Source: Exiguobacterium sibiricum 7-3 (GTDB lineage: Bacteria > Bacillota > Bacilli > Exiguobacteriales > Exiguobacteriaceae). From it: a stretch of DNA of 64,000 nucleotides. Both the position numbers and the translations under genes were made by a program. Under the pieces are notes generated by a model, which had not been told where the DNA came from, made no database searches, and saw only the letters and a program-made list of their open reading frames with translations. This document shows, piece after piece, positions 18,205 through 26,665 of this stretch. The stretch spans positions 1,005,971-1,069,970 of the forward strand of contig NZ_KK211190.1 of the NCBI RefSeq assembly GCF_000620865.1, written 5' to 3'. Within the stretch, counting starts at the first letter, position 1, and each line of letters starts with the position of its first letter.

Positions 18205-19086
18205 ATGGCATTTCAAATTGAACAACAAGTAACTTCCATTGAAGAAGGTTGGAGTGTCGGTCATTTTTGTACGACGCGCCTGCATATTTCCCGAAAAATG
18301 TTGGTTTCGATCAAACATCATGGGGATATTTTACGGAATGGACAACATGTCAACGTGAACGAGCCCGTTCATACAGGAGACCGGATTCACGTCCGGTTTC
18401 CTGACGAACAGCCTGCACACGATATGCATGCGACGTGCGGGGAACTCGATATCCTTTTTGAAGACGAGTGGCTGTTGATTGTCAACAAACCGCCGGGAAC
18501 GGCTTCCATTCCGTCCCGACTTCATCCGGAGCGGTCATTATCCAATTTTGTCCTCGGTTATTATAAGCAACATCAAATTCCATATGCGATTCATATCGTC
18601 AATCGGTTGGACCGGGATACGAGCGGTCTGGTCGTGTTTGCGAAACATGCCCTTGCGCATCATCAGTTGAGCAAGATGCAACAGAATGGCTTGCTCGATC
18701 GCCGGTATGTGGCGTTGATTGAAGGATCAATCAAACCTCAGACGATTGATCTTCCAATCGGTCAAACCGATCATTCCTTCATGGAAAGAATGGTCCGGGA
18801 GGATGGTCAACAGGCGATCACGCATATCTTAACGAGTGAGCGGATTACTGCTTTTTCGCGTGAATTGTCTCGATTGACGATTAAACTGGAAACGGGCAGG
18901 ACGCATCAAATCCGGGTCCACCTTGCAGCACTTGGTCATCCGTTAGTCGGAGATACGATGTATAAAGGGACACCATTGATTGCGAGACAAGCATTACACA
19001 GTGCGTCTGCTACGTTTCCACATCCGGGGACAGGTGAGGTGATGACGTTCGTCGCACCGTTGCCGGACGACTTAAGTCTTTCGTGA
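18205..19086 (+). CDS. yjbO: RluD-family 23S rRNA-type pseudouridine synthase
   Basis: A 293-aa RluA/RluD family enzyme. The N-terminal 80 residues resemble an S4-like RNA-binding module (LHISRKMLVSIKHHGDILRNG), and the catalytic domain has the motif HIVNRLDRDTSGLVVFAK with the catalytic Asp in RLDRDTSG, followed by GRTHQIRVHLAALGHPLVGD. The ATG at 18205 follows AAGAGGT. It is the last gene after relQ and nadK. The exact target uridines are not known from the sequence. Confidence 0.9.
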   Translation: MAFQIEQQVTSIEEGWSVGHFCTTRLHISRKMLVSIKHHGDILRNGQHVNVNEPVHTGDRIHVRFPDEQPAHDMHATCGELDILFEDEWLLIVNKPPGTASIPSRLHPERSLSNFVLGYYKQHQIPYAIHIVNRLDRDTSGLVVFAKHALAHHQLSKMQQNGLLDRRYVALIEGSIKPQTIDLPIGQTDHSFMERMVREDGQQAITHILTSERITAFSRELSRLTIKLETGRTHQIRVHLAALGHPLVGDTMYKGTPLIARQALHSASATFPHPGTGEVMTFVAPLPDDLSLS

Positions 19087-19090
19087 ATAC

Positions 19091-19127
19091 AAAAAGAGTG
19101 GCACCCGACTGGATGCCACTCTTTTTT
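19091..19127. terminator. Bidirectional terminator yjbO/rodA
   Basis: AAAAAGAGTGGCA / TGCCACTCTTTTTT stem between convergent genes. Confidence 0.88.
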
Positions 19128-19131
19128 GACG

Positions 19132-20301
19132 TTAATCTTCATCAAACATGGAGATGCGGGACTGTGAAGCGATGGCCATGATTAAGCCGAGTCCAACCAA
19201 GTTAACAATCATCGTCGACCCTCCGTAACTAATAAAGGGAAGCGGGAGACCGGTGATCGGTAAGACCCCCATCGTCATACCGATGTTTTGGAAGATCTGG
19301 AATGTGAACATGGCGACATAACCCGTCACGATATACGTTCCAAACGGATCTGCTGTTTCCAGCGCGATTTGAATCAACCGGTAGATGAATAGGAACAGGA
19401 TAATTAGAACGACAGCCGCACCGATAAAGCCGTAGTGAGCTGAAATCGCAGTGAAGATAAAATCGGTGTGCAGTTCGGGAACCGATACTTGCAGTTTTCC
19501 GTACCCGACACCAAACATCTGCCCTGAACCGATAGCGTTAATCGACTGGACCAACTGATAGGAAAGATCATCCGCATATTCAAACGGCTGTAACCAGGCC
19601 ATAATCCGGTTCATCGCATGCCCTGGGAAGAAGGTGGCGAGTAAATCATTCTGGAAATAAAACAGATAAAAGAATCCGACGATCGCGGCGGTCAACAAGC
19701 CGAACATAGTGAGCAACCATTTCCAGTTCAAACCGGACAGTAGCATGGCACAAGCTAAGATGACACAGAGAATCAAGCCGATTCCTAAGTCCGGTTGGAT
19801 GATGATCAAAGCGAGTGGAAGCAATGTGAGAGCGACCATCTTGATTAACAGCAGAAAGTCCCGTTCATGTTGGACATACCGGGCGTTGTGTTCCGAAATG
19901 ACGGCAGCCAGTGAGACAATCAAGAAAAATTTCATGAATTCAGCCGGTTGAACGGTTCCGATGACGGGGAGCTGATACCAACCGTATGCTCCTTTGATGT
20001 TTGCGACCAACGGCGTATTACGTAAAACAACGAGACCGATCAGTGAGACAATCCCTGCCCCATATAAGTACCAATGAAAACGTTTCAGTTGCTCATAATC
20101 GATGAGAATGACGACAGACAGTGCGATAAATCCGATGATATACCACTGAATCTGTTTGGCCATGAAATTGATTTCACTGATTGCCCCTTGTAAGAAAGGT
20201 TGCGCGGTATAGATTGCGATGACACTGATGACCATCAAACAACCGAGCAAAAAAAGCAACGTGTTATCATAACGTTGTGTAAATGATTTAAAACGGTTCA
20301 T
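19132..20301 (-). CDS. rodA: SEDS peptidoglycan polymerase, RodA type
   Basis: A 389-aa integral membrane protein with about ten helices and the SEDS family signatures: WYQLPVIGTVQPAEFMKFFLI, IIQPDLGIGL, GHAMNRIMAWLQPFE and the C-terminal PITGLPLPFISYGGSTM. SEDS proteins polymerise lipid II glycan strands with a partner class B PBP. The short N-terminus and GLPLPFISYGGS ending favour RodA (elongation) over FtsW, and a clear ftsW is present at 57.9 kb. The RodA call is by exclusion and resemblance. Confidence 0.82.
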   Translation of the reverse strand: MNRFKSFTQRYDNTLLFLLGCLMVISVIAIYTAQPFLQGAISEINFMAKQIQWYIIGFIALSVVILIDYEQLKRFHWYLYGAGIVSLIGLVVLRNTPLVANIKGAYGWYQLPVIGTVQPAEFMKFFLIVSLAAVISEHNARYVQHERDFLLLIKMVALTLLPLALIIIQPDLGIGLILCVILACAMLLSGLNWKWLLTMFGLLTAAIVGFFYLFYFQNDLLATFFPGHAMNRIMAWLQPFEYADDLSYQLVQSINAIGSGQMFGVGYGKLQVSVPELHTDFIFTAISAHYGFIGAAVVLIILFLFIYRLIQIALETADPFGTYIVTGYVAMFTFQIFQNIGMTMGVLPITGLPLPFISYGGSTMIVNLVGLGLIMAIASQSRISMFDED

Positions 20302-20370
20302 TCCATCCCTACTTTCTGTCTCTTTCTATATTACCGTAATTTATCAAAATCGCAATATCAAGAGCGACGG

Positions 20371-20399
20371 TTGACAGAAGCGTTACGTTTTTGTAACCT
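20371..20399 (+). promoter_or_regulatory. Candidate fabI promoter
   Basis: Perfect -35 TTGACA (20371-20376); the -10 at 17 bp is TAACCT, weak. The FapR box lies just downstream of the expected start. Confidence 0.55.
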
Positions 20400-20410
20400 A
20401 GATATAGGTG

Positions 20411-20427
20411 TTATTACCAGGTACTAA
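20411..20427 (+). promoter_or_regulatory. FapR operator upstream of fabI
   Basis: TTATTACCAGGTACTAA is a 17-bp palindrome that differs from the FapR consensus TTAGTACCTGGTACTAA only at position 4 and the centre base. FapR represses fatty-acid synthesis genes, fabI among them, and is released by malonyl-CoA. Its position after the promoter fits repression. Confidence 0.88.
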
Positions 20428-20445
20428 TTTAAGGGGGAACTCATA

Positions 20446-21219
20446 ATGAATATTTATCCTTCGCTTGAGGGAAAGACGTATGTTGTAATGGGTGTCATCA
20501 ATCAACGATCAATCGCATGGGGAATCGCACGTGCTCTTGATGCAGCAGGGGCAAGCCTTGCATTTACGTACGTCGGAGAGCGCTTCAAGGCACCACTCGA
20601 AAAGTTAGGTCAAGAACTTTCACGACCGGCTACTTACTATACATGTGATGTCACGAGTGATGATGAAATCACACAAGTATTTGAAACAATTCATGCCGAC
20701 CATGGACAAATTTCAGGAATCGCTCACTCGATTGCCTTTGCCGATAAAGAAGCATTACGTGGTGAATTCTCAGGTGTGACACGTGAACAATTTGCACAAG
20801 CACTTGATATCTCGGCATACAGTTTGACAGCTGTCGTTAAAGCAGCAAAAGATTTCTTCACGGAAGATGCATCTGTCATTACATTGACGTATCTTGGTGG
20901 CGAAAAGATGGTCCCGAACTATAACGTGATGGGCGTCGCGAAAGCCGCACTCGATGCAAGTGTCCGCTACTTAGCAGCAGAATACGGAAAACAGGGCGTT
21001 CGCGTCAATGCGATTTCAGCTGGTCCGGTTCGGACAGTATCTGCAAAAGGTGTCGGTGATTTCAATTCGATTCTCGAAAGTATCGAAGAGCGTGCTCCAC
21101 TTCACCGTAATGTCACAACAGAACAAATCGGTCAAAGTGGATTATTCCTCTTGTCTCAGATGTCGAGTGGTGTAACGGGTGAGATTCTGCACGTCGACAG
21201 CGGTTTCCATATCTTATAA
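20446..21219 (+). CDS. fabI: Enoyl-[acyl-carrier-protein] reductase (NADH) FabI
   Basis: Catalyses the last reduction of each fatty-acid elongation cycle. The 257-aa SDR-type protein has the FabI nucleotide signature GVINQRSIAWGIA (residues 16-28), the Y149/Y159/K166 set with Y-x9-Y-x6-K spacing as in known FabI, and the ISAGPVRT segment. AAGGGGGA precedes the ATG. Monocistronic, with its own terminator and a FapR operator. Confidence 0.96.
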   Translation: MNIYPSLEGKTYVVMGVINQRSIAWGIARALDAAGASLAFTYVGERFKAPLEKLGQELSRPATYYTCDVTSDDEITQVFETIHADHGQISGIAHSIAFADKEALRGEFSGVTREQFAQALDISAYSLTAVVKAAKDFFTEDASVITLTYLGGEKMVPNYNVMGVAKAALDASVRYLAAEYGKQGVRVNAISAGPVRTVSAKGVGDFNSILESIEERAPLHRNVTTEQIGQSGLFLLSQMSSGVTGEILHVDSGFHIL

Positions 21220-21257
21220 TAAGATTTTCTGTTCGTTCCGAACTAAATTGTACAGTC

Positions 21258-21290
21258 AAAACCAGGGGGAACCTTGGTTTTTTTGTTTTT
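21258..21290 (+). terminator. Terminator of fabI
   Basis: AACCAGG / CCTTGGTT stem (one bulge) with a long T tract. Confidence 0.75.
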
Positions 21291-21348
21291 CTTAAAGAGA
21301 TTTTGGGAATAACAGAATAACGAGCTGAAGTTTAGGGAGGGATATTCT

Positions 21349-21552
21349 ATGTACCAGGTAGATTTCACGGTAGTCCAATATGTGAATCGGCAAGTAAGAG
21401 TCGACTTGGAACGAAAAACAGAACCGGTCGCGCGCATTAATCCGATTAAACGTGTAGAGCCACATCATGCCGAGTTAGAAGAACAAGCAAATGCTTATGG
21501 GATTTTGCCAGAACTAAAACTTCCCGGTCGCAAGTTCGACCGGGAAGTTTGA
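21349..21552 (+). CDS. Small hypothetical protein, 67 aa
   Basis: A 67-aa ORF beginning MYQVDFTVVQYVNRQVRVDL with AGGGAGG at the right distance, so translation is likely. The N-terminal half alternates hydrophobic and polar residues like a beta hairpin; the rest is charged. Its last 11 codons (KLPGRKFDREV) fall inside a perfect 14-bp inverted repeat that looks like a terminator. The family is not recognised. The C-terminal tail may be a by-product of the terminator rather than a functional segment. Confidence 0.6.
   Translation: MYQVDFTVVQYVNRQVRVDLERKTEPVARINPIKRVEPHHAELEEQANAYGILPELKLPGRKFDREV
21517..21551. terminator. Perfect inverted repeat between the 67-aa ORF and yjcG
   Basis: AAACTTCCCGGTCG / CGACCGGGAAGTTT, 14-bp arms and 6-nt loop. 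Only short T ends, so a bidirectional terminator is likely but not certain. Confidence 0.7.
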
Positions 21553-21554
21553 TG

Positions 21555-22067
21555 TTATTGACCTGTAAATCGGAACGTTTCGTACACACTCCATGAACCG
21601 TTTTCCAGTTCATAAAGCAGAGCCATCTTGGTGACATCTTCTTGGAAACGGATATCTTCCATTTTCAATCGTTCGAGAACGTCGAATAATTCGACATCGG
21701 ATAAATCCTGACCGATTGTGATGTGAGGTAAGAAATCATACTTGGGTGTGTGACTAAGATCACCCGTGTGCAGGGCTTGATGTAATTGTTCCAATTCATC
21801 CGTCGGCATGACTTTTAAAAATAAGACATTATTCGTCGGATGGAAAGAACGAGCCCCTTGGACATGAAGTGAAACTGGTTTTGTTTGTTCTGCTACTTTA
21901 TTGAGAGCAGCTACGATGGAATCAAGTTCAGCATCATCGACACTGATCCGTTCTCGCATCGTAATGTGTGGTGTGATTAACGCATACTTGGAATCGTACC
22001 GTTTTCGGTATGAATTCGCAAAATCCTGAATCCGTTTCGATGGAAACAAAACTACCCCGATGTTCAT
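21555..22067 (-). CDS. yjcG: 2H phosphoesterase-family protein YjcG
   Basis: A 170-aa protein of the 2'-5' RNA ligase/cyclic phosphodiesterase superfamily. The two catalytic HxT motifs are HIT near residue 34 (TPHITMRER) and HIT near residue 115 (LPHITIGQD). It closely resembles B. subtilis YjcG from MNIGVVLFPSKRIQDFANSYRKRY through the end YETF. The biological substrate is unknown; 2',3'-cyclic phosphate RNA or nucleotide ends are family substrates. Confidence 0.9.
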   Translation of the reverse strand: MNIGVVLFPSKRIQDFANSYRKRYDSKYALITPHITMRERISVDDAELDSIVAALNKVAEQTKPVSLHVQGARSFHPTNNVLFLKVMPTDELEQLHQALHTGDLSHTPKYDFLPHITIGQDLSDVELFDVLERLKMEDIRFQEDVTKMALLYELENGSWSVYETFRFTGQ

Positions 22068-22212
22068 CGAAAATCCCCTACTTTCCCCTGAAATGATAAC
22101 GCTTTACAGGATAATCATGACGGATTATCGGTGTGATGTCAAAGAAGTTTGAGGGGAGAGTAGTAATCCGTGTATACTTGTGAAGAACTTTGTCAGAGAG
22201 GTGGATTTTGTC

Positions 22213-22758
22213 ATGAAAGAAAAAGCACATTCTAAAGAAGTAAAACAAGCAGCAATCGATAAGCTGCATGAACGGGGCGTCACGATTCACGCAATTGCTG
22301 AAATCGTGTATCAAATGCAAGCACCATACACGATCGAACTTACGCTTGAAACATGTGTCAGCTCCGTGGAACGTGTTCTCGAAAAACGGGAGTTGCAACA
22401 CGCGATTCTCGTTGGGGCCGAACTCGATATTTTAGCCGAAAAAGGGCTGTTGTCTGAACCGCTTTTATCCATCATTCGTAGTGATGAAGGATTGTTCGGC
22501 GTCGACGAAACGATTGCGATTGGAGCCGTCAATACGTATGGTTCGATTGCCGTAACGACATTTGGTTATTTGGATAAAGCCAAGATAGGGATTATCAAAG
22601 AACTGGATACAAAGGTCGATGACGGACGAGTCAACACCTTTATGGATGATATCGTAGCGGCAATTGCTGCCAATGCGTCCGGGCGTCTTGCACACCGATT
22701 ACGTGATAAGGAAGATTACTCGGCAGAAGAACTTGAGCAACGGAAAGGGACGTATTGA
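22213..22758 (+). CDS. pgpA: Phosphatidylglycerophosphatase A-family protein (YutG-like)
   Basis: A 181-aa protein matching the YutG branch of PgpA: RGVTIHAIAEIVYQMQ, RVLEKRELQHAILVG, DEGLFGVDE and the TYGSIAVTTFGYLDK stretch, then a hydrophobic Ala-rich helix. PgpA removes the phosphate from phosphatidylglycerophosphate, and this branch is a soluble or peripheral form in Bacilli. The ATG at 22213 follows GAGGTGG. The stop overlaps the next gene's start (TGATG), so it is coupled to the PAP2 phosphatase. Confidence 0.85.
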   Translation: MKEKAHSKEVKQAAIDKLHERGVTIHAIAEIVYQMQAPYTIELTLETCVSSVERVLEKRELQHAILVGAELDILAEKGLLSEPLLSIIRSDEGLFGVDETIAIGAVNTYGSIAVTTFGYLDKAKIGIIKELDTKVDDGRVNTFMDDIVAAIAANASGRLAHRLRDKEDYSAEELEQRKGTY

Positions 22759-23393
22759 TGACATTAAATCGAAAAGCTTTAGCCGTTTCAGGAATCGCGT
22801 TCATCATTTTTTTGGGAATCGCCATATCCATCCGATTAACGGGCTATTTTTTATTTGACGCTCAATTGTCCAATCGCATGTCGAAACAAGTACCGGCTGA
22901 TTATGTCAGTTGGTTCACACAATTAGGATCGGGAGTAGGGGCTGTGACGGTGACGGTTCTGTTAACCGCAATCAGTTATTACCTTTGGCGAGATCGAGTG
23001 GGGAGCATATGGTATCTGTCGTGTTTTTTGGCAGTGGCTGCTCTCAACCAAGTCGCTAAAGTGATTTTTGTCCGGGACCGTCCTTCACTTAATGAATTGG
23101 TTGGCGGAGTCGGCTACAGTTTTCCGAGCGGTCATTCTTCAATGGCTTTTGCAGTGTACGGTGGATTTTTGATTCTGAGCTGGCGATTTTTAAACCGGGC
23201 CGGAAAAATTATTTTGGGTATTTTTCTTAGTCTGTTGATTGTAGCAATGGGTTCGTCACGTATTATCTTGAACGTGCATTACTTCTCGGATGTTGTCGGT
23301 GGTTTTTGTTTCGCTGCCTTCATCTTGTGTCTGTCTTATGCCTTCATTTCACCGCGACGTAAGCAAAAGGAGACCGGTCATGTTATTAATTGA
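22758..23393 (+). CDS. PAP2-family membrane phosphatase
   Basis: A 211-aa membrane protein with about six helices and the complete acid-phosphatase/PAP2 signature: KVIFVRDRP, then SFPSGHSSMA, then SRIILNVHYFSDVVGG. Such enzymes dephosphorylate lipid phosphates such as undecaprenyl-PP or phosphatidylglycerophosphate. Coupling with a pgpA gene hints at phospholipid or carrier-lipid metabolism. The ATG overlaps the pgpA stop. Confidence 0.88.
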   Translation: MTLNRKALAVSGIAFIIFLGIAISIRLTGYFLFDAQLSNRMSKQVPADYVSWFTQLGSGVGAVTVTVLLTAISYYLWRDRVGSIWYLSCFLAVAALNQVAKVIFVRDRPSLNELVGGVGYSFPSGHSSMAFAVYGGFLILSWRFLNRAGKIILGIFLSLLIVAMGSSRIILNVHYFSDVVGGFCFAAFILCLSYAFISPRRKQKETGHVIN

Positions 23394-23886
23394 TATTGAT
23401 CACAGTTTACTTTTTGATGAAACGACGATGGAGATGATTGCGGTTCCTACCTTGTTAGTAGAGCGGGTAGGAGAAGAAAAGCGGTTCATGACGATGCGGA
23501 CGCATTTGCGATTAAAACGTCTCGTTGAAAAGAATGGTTTGATTCCATTCACGAGTCGTACGATTGAGGAATTCCGACATTTGGAGCTGTTTCAAATCGA
23601 TGCGAAGCCGAAATGGTCTATTCTTGAGAACGGCAAGATTTTGCTGAAGGACGGAAAACCAGATAAACGTTATGCAAACTGGTTACGACAATATGAAGAA
23701 GAACCTTCCCTGGAAACGGTGCTCCGTTATTTAGAGGAAGTGGAGCAGTTTAATTGGACGGTTTACCCGGCGGAAGCATGGGAAAAACGAATCAACTGTC
23801 CGCATCAGGCGATTTTGCGCCAAGAAGATGAAGCGACGATGCTTGACGATGTCTTTAAACAAATGAATGATTCACAGCATGGATAA
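23380..23886 (+). CDS. Short HAD-like protein, 168 aa
   Basis: Starts MLLIDIDHSLLF, which resembles HAD motif I (DxDxT) with Ser in place of Thr, followed by LIPFTSRTIEEF as motif II. The Lys and GDxxxD motifs of a full Cof or SPP-type phosphatase are not evident, and the length is well below the usual 250-270 aa. AAAGGAG precedes the ATG, which lies inside the end of the PAP2 gene, so it is probably cotranscribed. Function unknown; it may be a minimal or degenerate phosphatase. Confidence 0.65.
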   Translation: MLLIDIDHSLLFDETTMEMIAVPTLLVERVGEEKRFMTMRTHLRLKRLVEKNGLIPFTSRTIEEFRHLELFQIDAKPKWSILENGKILLKDGKPDKRYANWLRQYEEEPSLETVLRYLEEVEQFNWTVYPAEAWEKRINCPHQAILRQEDEATMLDDVFKQMNDSQHG

Positions 23887-23893
23887 CACCTAC

Positions 23894-23936
23894 CCGAATG
23901 GGGACACTTGATAAAAGGTCCCGTTCGGTTTTTTTG
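23894..23936 (+). terminator. Terminator of pgpA-PAP2-HAD operon
   Basis: CCGAATGGGGAC / GTCCCGTTCGG stem and seven Ts. Confidence 0.85.
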
Positions 23937-23963
23937 TTCTGTCCGATTGTTGTATTCACTTCT

Positions 23964-24002
23964 AAAAAAAGATGATTCCGATACGAGATCGGAATCATCT
24001 TA
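23964..24002 (-). terminator. Terminator of degV gene
   Basis: AAGATGATTCCGAT / ATCGGAATCATCTT stem with the T tract on the minus strand. Confidence 0.85.
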
Positions 24003-24053
24003 AGGCCGCCTGAAAAGCGGAAGTGTTTTAATGGAGCTGCCTCCAGTCGAGAG

Positions 24054-24926
24054 TCATCGATTGATCGTCAAATCATCGAACCAGTACACACCAACCGTTT
24101 CCGAACCGGCATGCGTCAGAATGGATGGTCCGAATTGTGTAATCTCGATTGAAATCTGCGGCAACTTGATTTGCAACAAATCGCGTAATTGTTCGGCAGA
24201 AGATTGCGTAAGTGTATGACCAATGTAAAGCGTCCGATTGTATAAACCAAATTGTTCGATTTTAGAAGCAATCTCGGATGACATTTCGTGAAAAGCTTTT
24301 TTAATGGAACGTACTTTTTTAAACGGAACAAGTTTACCGACCTCGTTAAACTTAACGATTGGTTTGATGTTCAGCATGTTGGCCAGTAAAAATTGACTGC
24401 TAGAAACACGTCCACTTCGGCGCATCGTCTCCATGTTGCCGATAATCAGATAGAAATGAGAATGATGCTTGAACTGTTCCAAGGTCTGCATGACTTCTTC
24501 CGGCTGCTTACCGGCTTGCGCCATTTCGATTGAAAGACGCAACATGTTTTGTTGATTCGCGGCGCCGGTATAAGAGTCGATTGCATATAATTTAAAGCCG
24601 ACAGCATCTGCCGCGGCGACAGAGCTGGCATAAGTCCCACTCAAACCGCTTGTGATGTGAACGGCATAGGCATAATCATAGCCCTCTGCCTGTAAACGTT
24701 CGTAAAGTTCAACTAGTTCACCAAAAGAAGGTTGTGAGGTCGTCGGGATGACAGAAGAATTTTCACGCATTTTTTTATCCAGTTGTTCAATCGACAAATC
24801 AGCATATTCCCGGTAAGGCTCCCCGTTGATGATGATGACTGTTGGTACGACATGGACTCCGAGTTTTTCAGCTTCCCCGGGCGGGAAAAAAGCCATACTA
24901 TCGGTAATCCAAGCAATCTTATCCAT
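24054..24926 (-). CDS. DegV-family fatty-acid-binding protein
   Basis: A 290-aa DegV/FakB-type protein. The N-terminal EDD-fold starts with WITDSMAFFPPGEAE, followed by the TSQPS motif (fatty-acid carboxylate contact in FakB) near residue 62, HITSGLSGTYASS, and the C-terminal domain with RRSGRVSSSQFLLANMLNIKPIV. Members deliver fatty acids to the FakA kinase. GGAGGCG lies upstream of the ATG. The lipid specificity is not predictable. Confidence 0.9.
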   Translation of the reverse strand: MDKIAWITDSMAFFPPGEAEKLGVHVVPTVIIINGEPYREYADLSIEQLDKKMRENSSVIPTTSQPSFGELVELYERLQAEGYDYAYAVHITSGLSGTYASSVAAADAVGFKLYAIDSYTGAANQQNMLRLSIEMAQAGKQPEEVMQTLEQFKHHSHFYLIIGNMETMRRSGRVSSSQFLLANMLNIKPIVKFNEVGKLVPFKKVRSIKKAFHEMSSEIASKIEQFGLYNRTLYIGHTLTQSSAEQLRDLLQIKLPQISIEITQFGPSILTHAGSETVGVYWFDDLTINR

Positions 24927-25180
24927 TAAAGCGACGCCTCCAGTAGAATTTCATTTTTTTTATCATACCATAGCGATGAAAGCGGAATCACCAGCCAATC
25001 TGTTTTTCAGCAATAGAATCAAAAGAATCGTGTCTAATTGATGAACTGACGAAAAACAGTGGGAAATGACGACGGATGATTCTAATTGCTCTAAAAAAGT
25101 ATGGCAATCCATCTGGTTCATACGGCAGCTTTTTAATAACTATACAGATTTTAAACTATGCGTATCCATTGTTTGAAAAT

Positions 25181-25226
25181 AAAAAGCCCACGTACCGGTT
25201 AGAAGAACTCTAACGGTTACGTGAGC
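25181..25226 (-). terminator. Terminator downstream of the 97-aa gene
   Basis: Minus-strand CACGTAACCGTTAGA / TCTAACCGGTACGTG stem with GGGCTTTTTATTTT tail. The rest of the 24927-25266 gap holds nothing I recognise. Confidence 0.8.
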
Positions 25227-25266
25227 AGAACATTGCAGCATTGATAAAGTAAAGGAGTGAGTGGTT

Positions 25267-25560
25267 TTAGCTAGACGCCATGAAACGGCTCTTTTTTTGT
25301 CGTCTTAATTTATGGAGGAGCCAAGCGTGAACGACTTCGCACGATTGACGAGGGAGGGTCAGTTCCACGAGCGGTTCTTGTTGCTGACCACGGATGATAA
25401 ATAATCCTGTTTCTTCATCAATAGGTGAGATAGTCATTGAGCTCGCTTCATTCAGAGATACTTTCAGTTCGCCTGTCGTCGCATCCTTCAATTTCAGGAT
25501 GTTTCCATTCGTTGCAAACTTGGTGAATGAACCGATACCGTTCACTTTTAACTGATCCAT
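25267..25560 (-). CDS. Hypothetical protein, 97 aa
   Basis: Starts MDQLKVNGIGSFTKF after AAGGAGG, so translation is very likely; an upstream in-frame ATG has no site. Predominantly beta pattern with glycines at turns, ending in a basic helix (HKLRRQKKSRF). Family not recognised. It has its own candidate promoter (TATAAT at 25647-25652 on the minus strand, weak -35) and terminator, so it appears to be a single-gene unit. Confidence 0.7.
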   Translation of the reverse strand: MDQLKVNGIGSFTKFATNGNILKLKDATTGELKVSLNEASSMTISPIDEETGLFIIRGQQQEPLVELTLPRQSCEVVHAWLLHKLRRQKKSRFMASS

Positions 25561-25646
25561 GCTAAATTCCTCCTTCGGTTGATACAAACTTAATTAAATC
25601 ATCAAGAAAAGTAGTTCCAACTTCTAACTTCCAAAAGGTTAACCTC

Positions 25647-25652
25647 ATTATA
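25647..25652 (-). promoter_or_regulatory. -10 element for the 97-aa gene
   Basis: TATAAT on the minus strand, with only a 3/6 -35 (CTGGTA) 17 bp upstream. Confidence 0.35.
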
Positions 25653-25811
25653 ACGAAGTCTGGACCAGATACCAGTCTTAATTTATGTGAAAATTCAAAT
25701 GATTCAGTAATGATATTGTCATATAGAGGATTAAGCAAAAAATGAGCAAAAATTGCCGATTGAAAAATATGAAAAAACTATCCTGTCATCAAGTACTAAA
25801 TGTGCTTGGGA

Positions 25812-26543
25812 TCACCGTAACTCCAAACTCCAATTTTTTTTGCGGTGAACCAGTTCGCCGCGCAAGACGATCGATTCCTTTTTGGTCTCGAGGTCTTCTT
25901 TTAATACATGCATGTCTTCATATCGACCGGCGATATAAACTGGAATGGTCGTCTGACGTGTGAACATCGATTGCCGTGTATGCGTGAAATCAATCAAGAT
26001 TCCTTCTTGCAGCAATTGCCGAAGATTAATGATGATTTCAGCTGTAAGTGGTGAGGCAGTCGGGATGCGGAGTTCTCGACGGATTTTTTGTTGCATCAAT
26101 GTGGACAGGACTTGTTCGATACTTGACCAATCTTTTAAATAAGCCGTTGCTTGTGTCCCGTTGTGCTCACTGAAATAGGCCCATTCATTGTCGACGGCAG
26201 TCATGAACGGACTGGGCATTCCACGTTTCATATGCATTAAAAATAACAGCTCTGCGATTTCAACATCTGTCAGGATATCGAGAGAATGAGAAGAACGGAT
26301 GTCGATGGCATTTAGCGGAAAACGCTCTACATCACTCGATTGAACGAATTGTTCTACTTCATGGGACTCGACATAATGAAAGGCGGTCCGAGAAGAATGT
26401 TTGACAGATTTAAAAGCGGCTCCAGAAACGAGTAGAGGACTCTTTGAATCAATGGATGTGATAAAGTCTCCAAAAGTGACGCCGGACATCGTCAAACGAT
26501 TGTTTTCGGCATCTTCATATAGATAGAGCAGGGAATTGGACAT
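25812..26543 (-). CDS. Hypothetical protein, 243 aa
   Basis: Starts MSNSLLYLYEDAENNRLTMSG after AAAGGAAG. A longer in-frame extension lacks a ribosome site. No signal peptide or membrane helix is visible. The middle part is helical (VEIAELLFLMHMKRGMPSPF) and the C-terminus is basic (RGELVHRKKNWSLELR). I recognise no domain. It is divergent from the GNAT gene with a 120-bp gap. It may be lineage-specific. Confidence 0.68.
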   Translation of the reverse strand: MSNSLLYLYEDAENNRLTMSGVTFGDFITSIDSKSPLLVSGAAFKSVKHSSRTAFHYVESHEVEQFVQSSDVERFPLNAIDIRSSHSLDILTDVEIAELLFLMHMKRGMPSPFMTAVDNEWAYFSEHNGTQATAYLKDWSSIEQVLSTLMQQKIRRELRIPTASPLTAEIIINLRQLLQEGILIDFTHTRQSMFTRQTTIPVYIAGRYEDMHVLKEDLETKKESIVLRGELVHRKKNWSLELR

Positions 26544-26665
26544 AAACAAGCGACTTCCTTTCGTGGTCAGGACATGAATAATTTCAATAGTAGCAAAACT
26601 TCTAATAAGCGAAAAGGGTATTTCCCTCTGAAAACGGGCATAATATAAAAAAGAGGTGATTGGGC

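Noticed and set aside
25742-25963. 73-aa plus-strand frame starting MSKNCRLKNMKK
   Set aside because: Antisense to the 3' end of the 243-aa gene, no ribosome site, and Arg/Cys-rich shadow composition.
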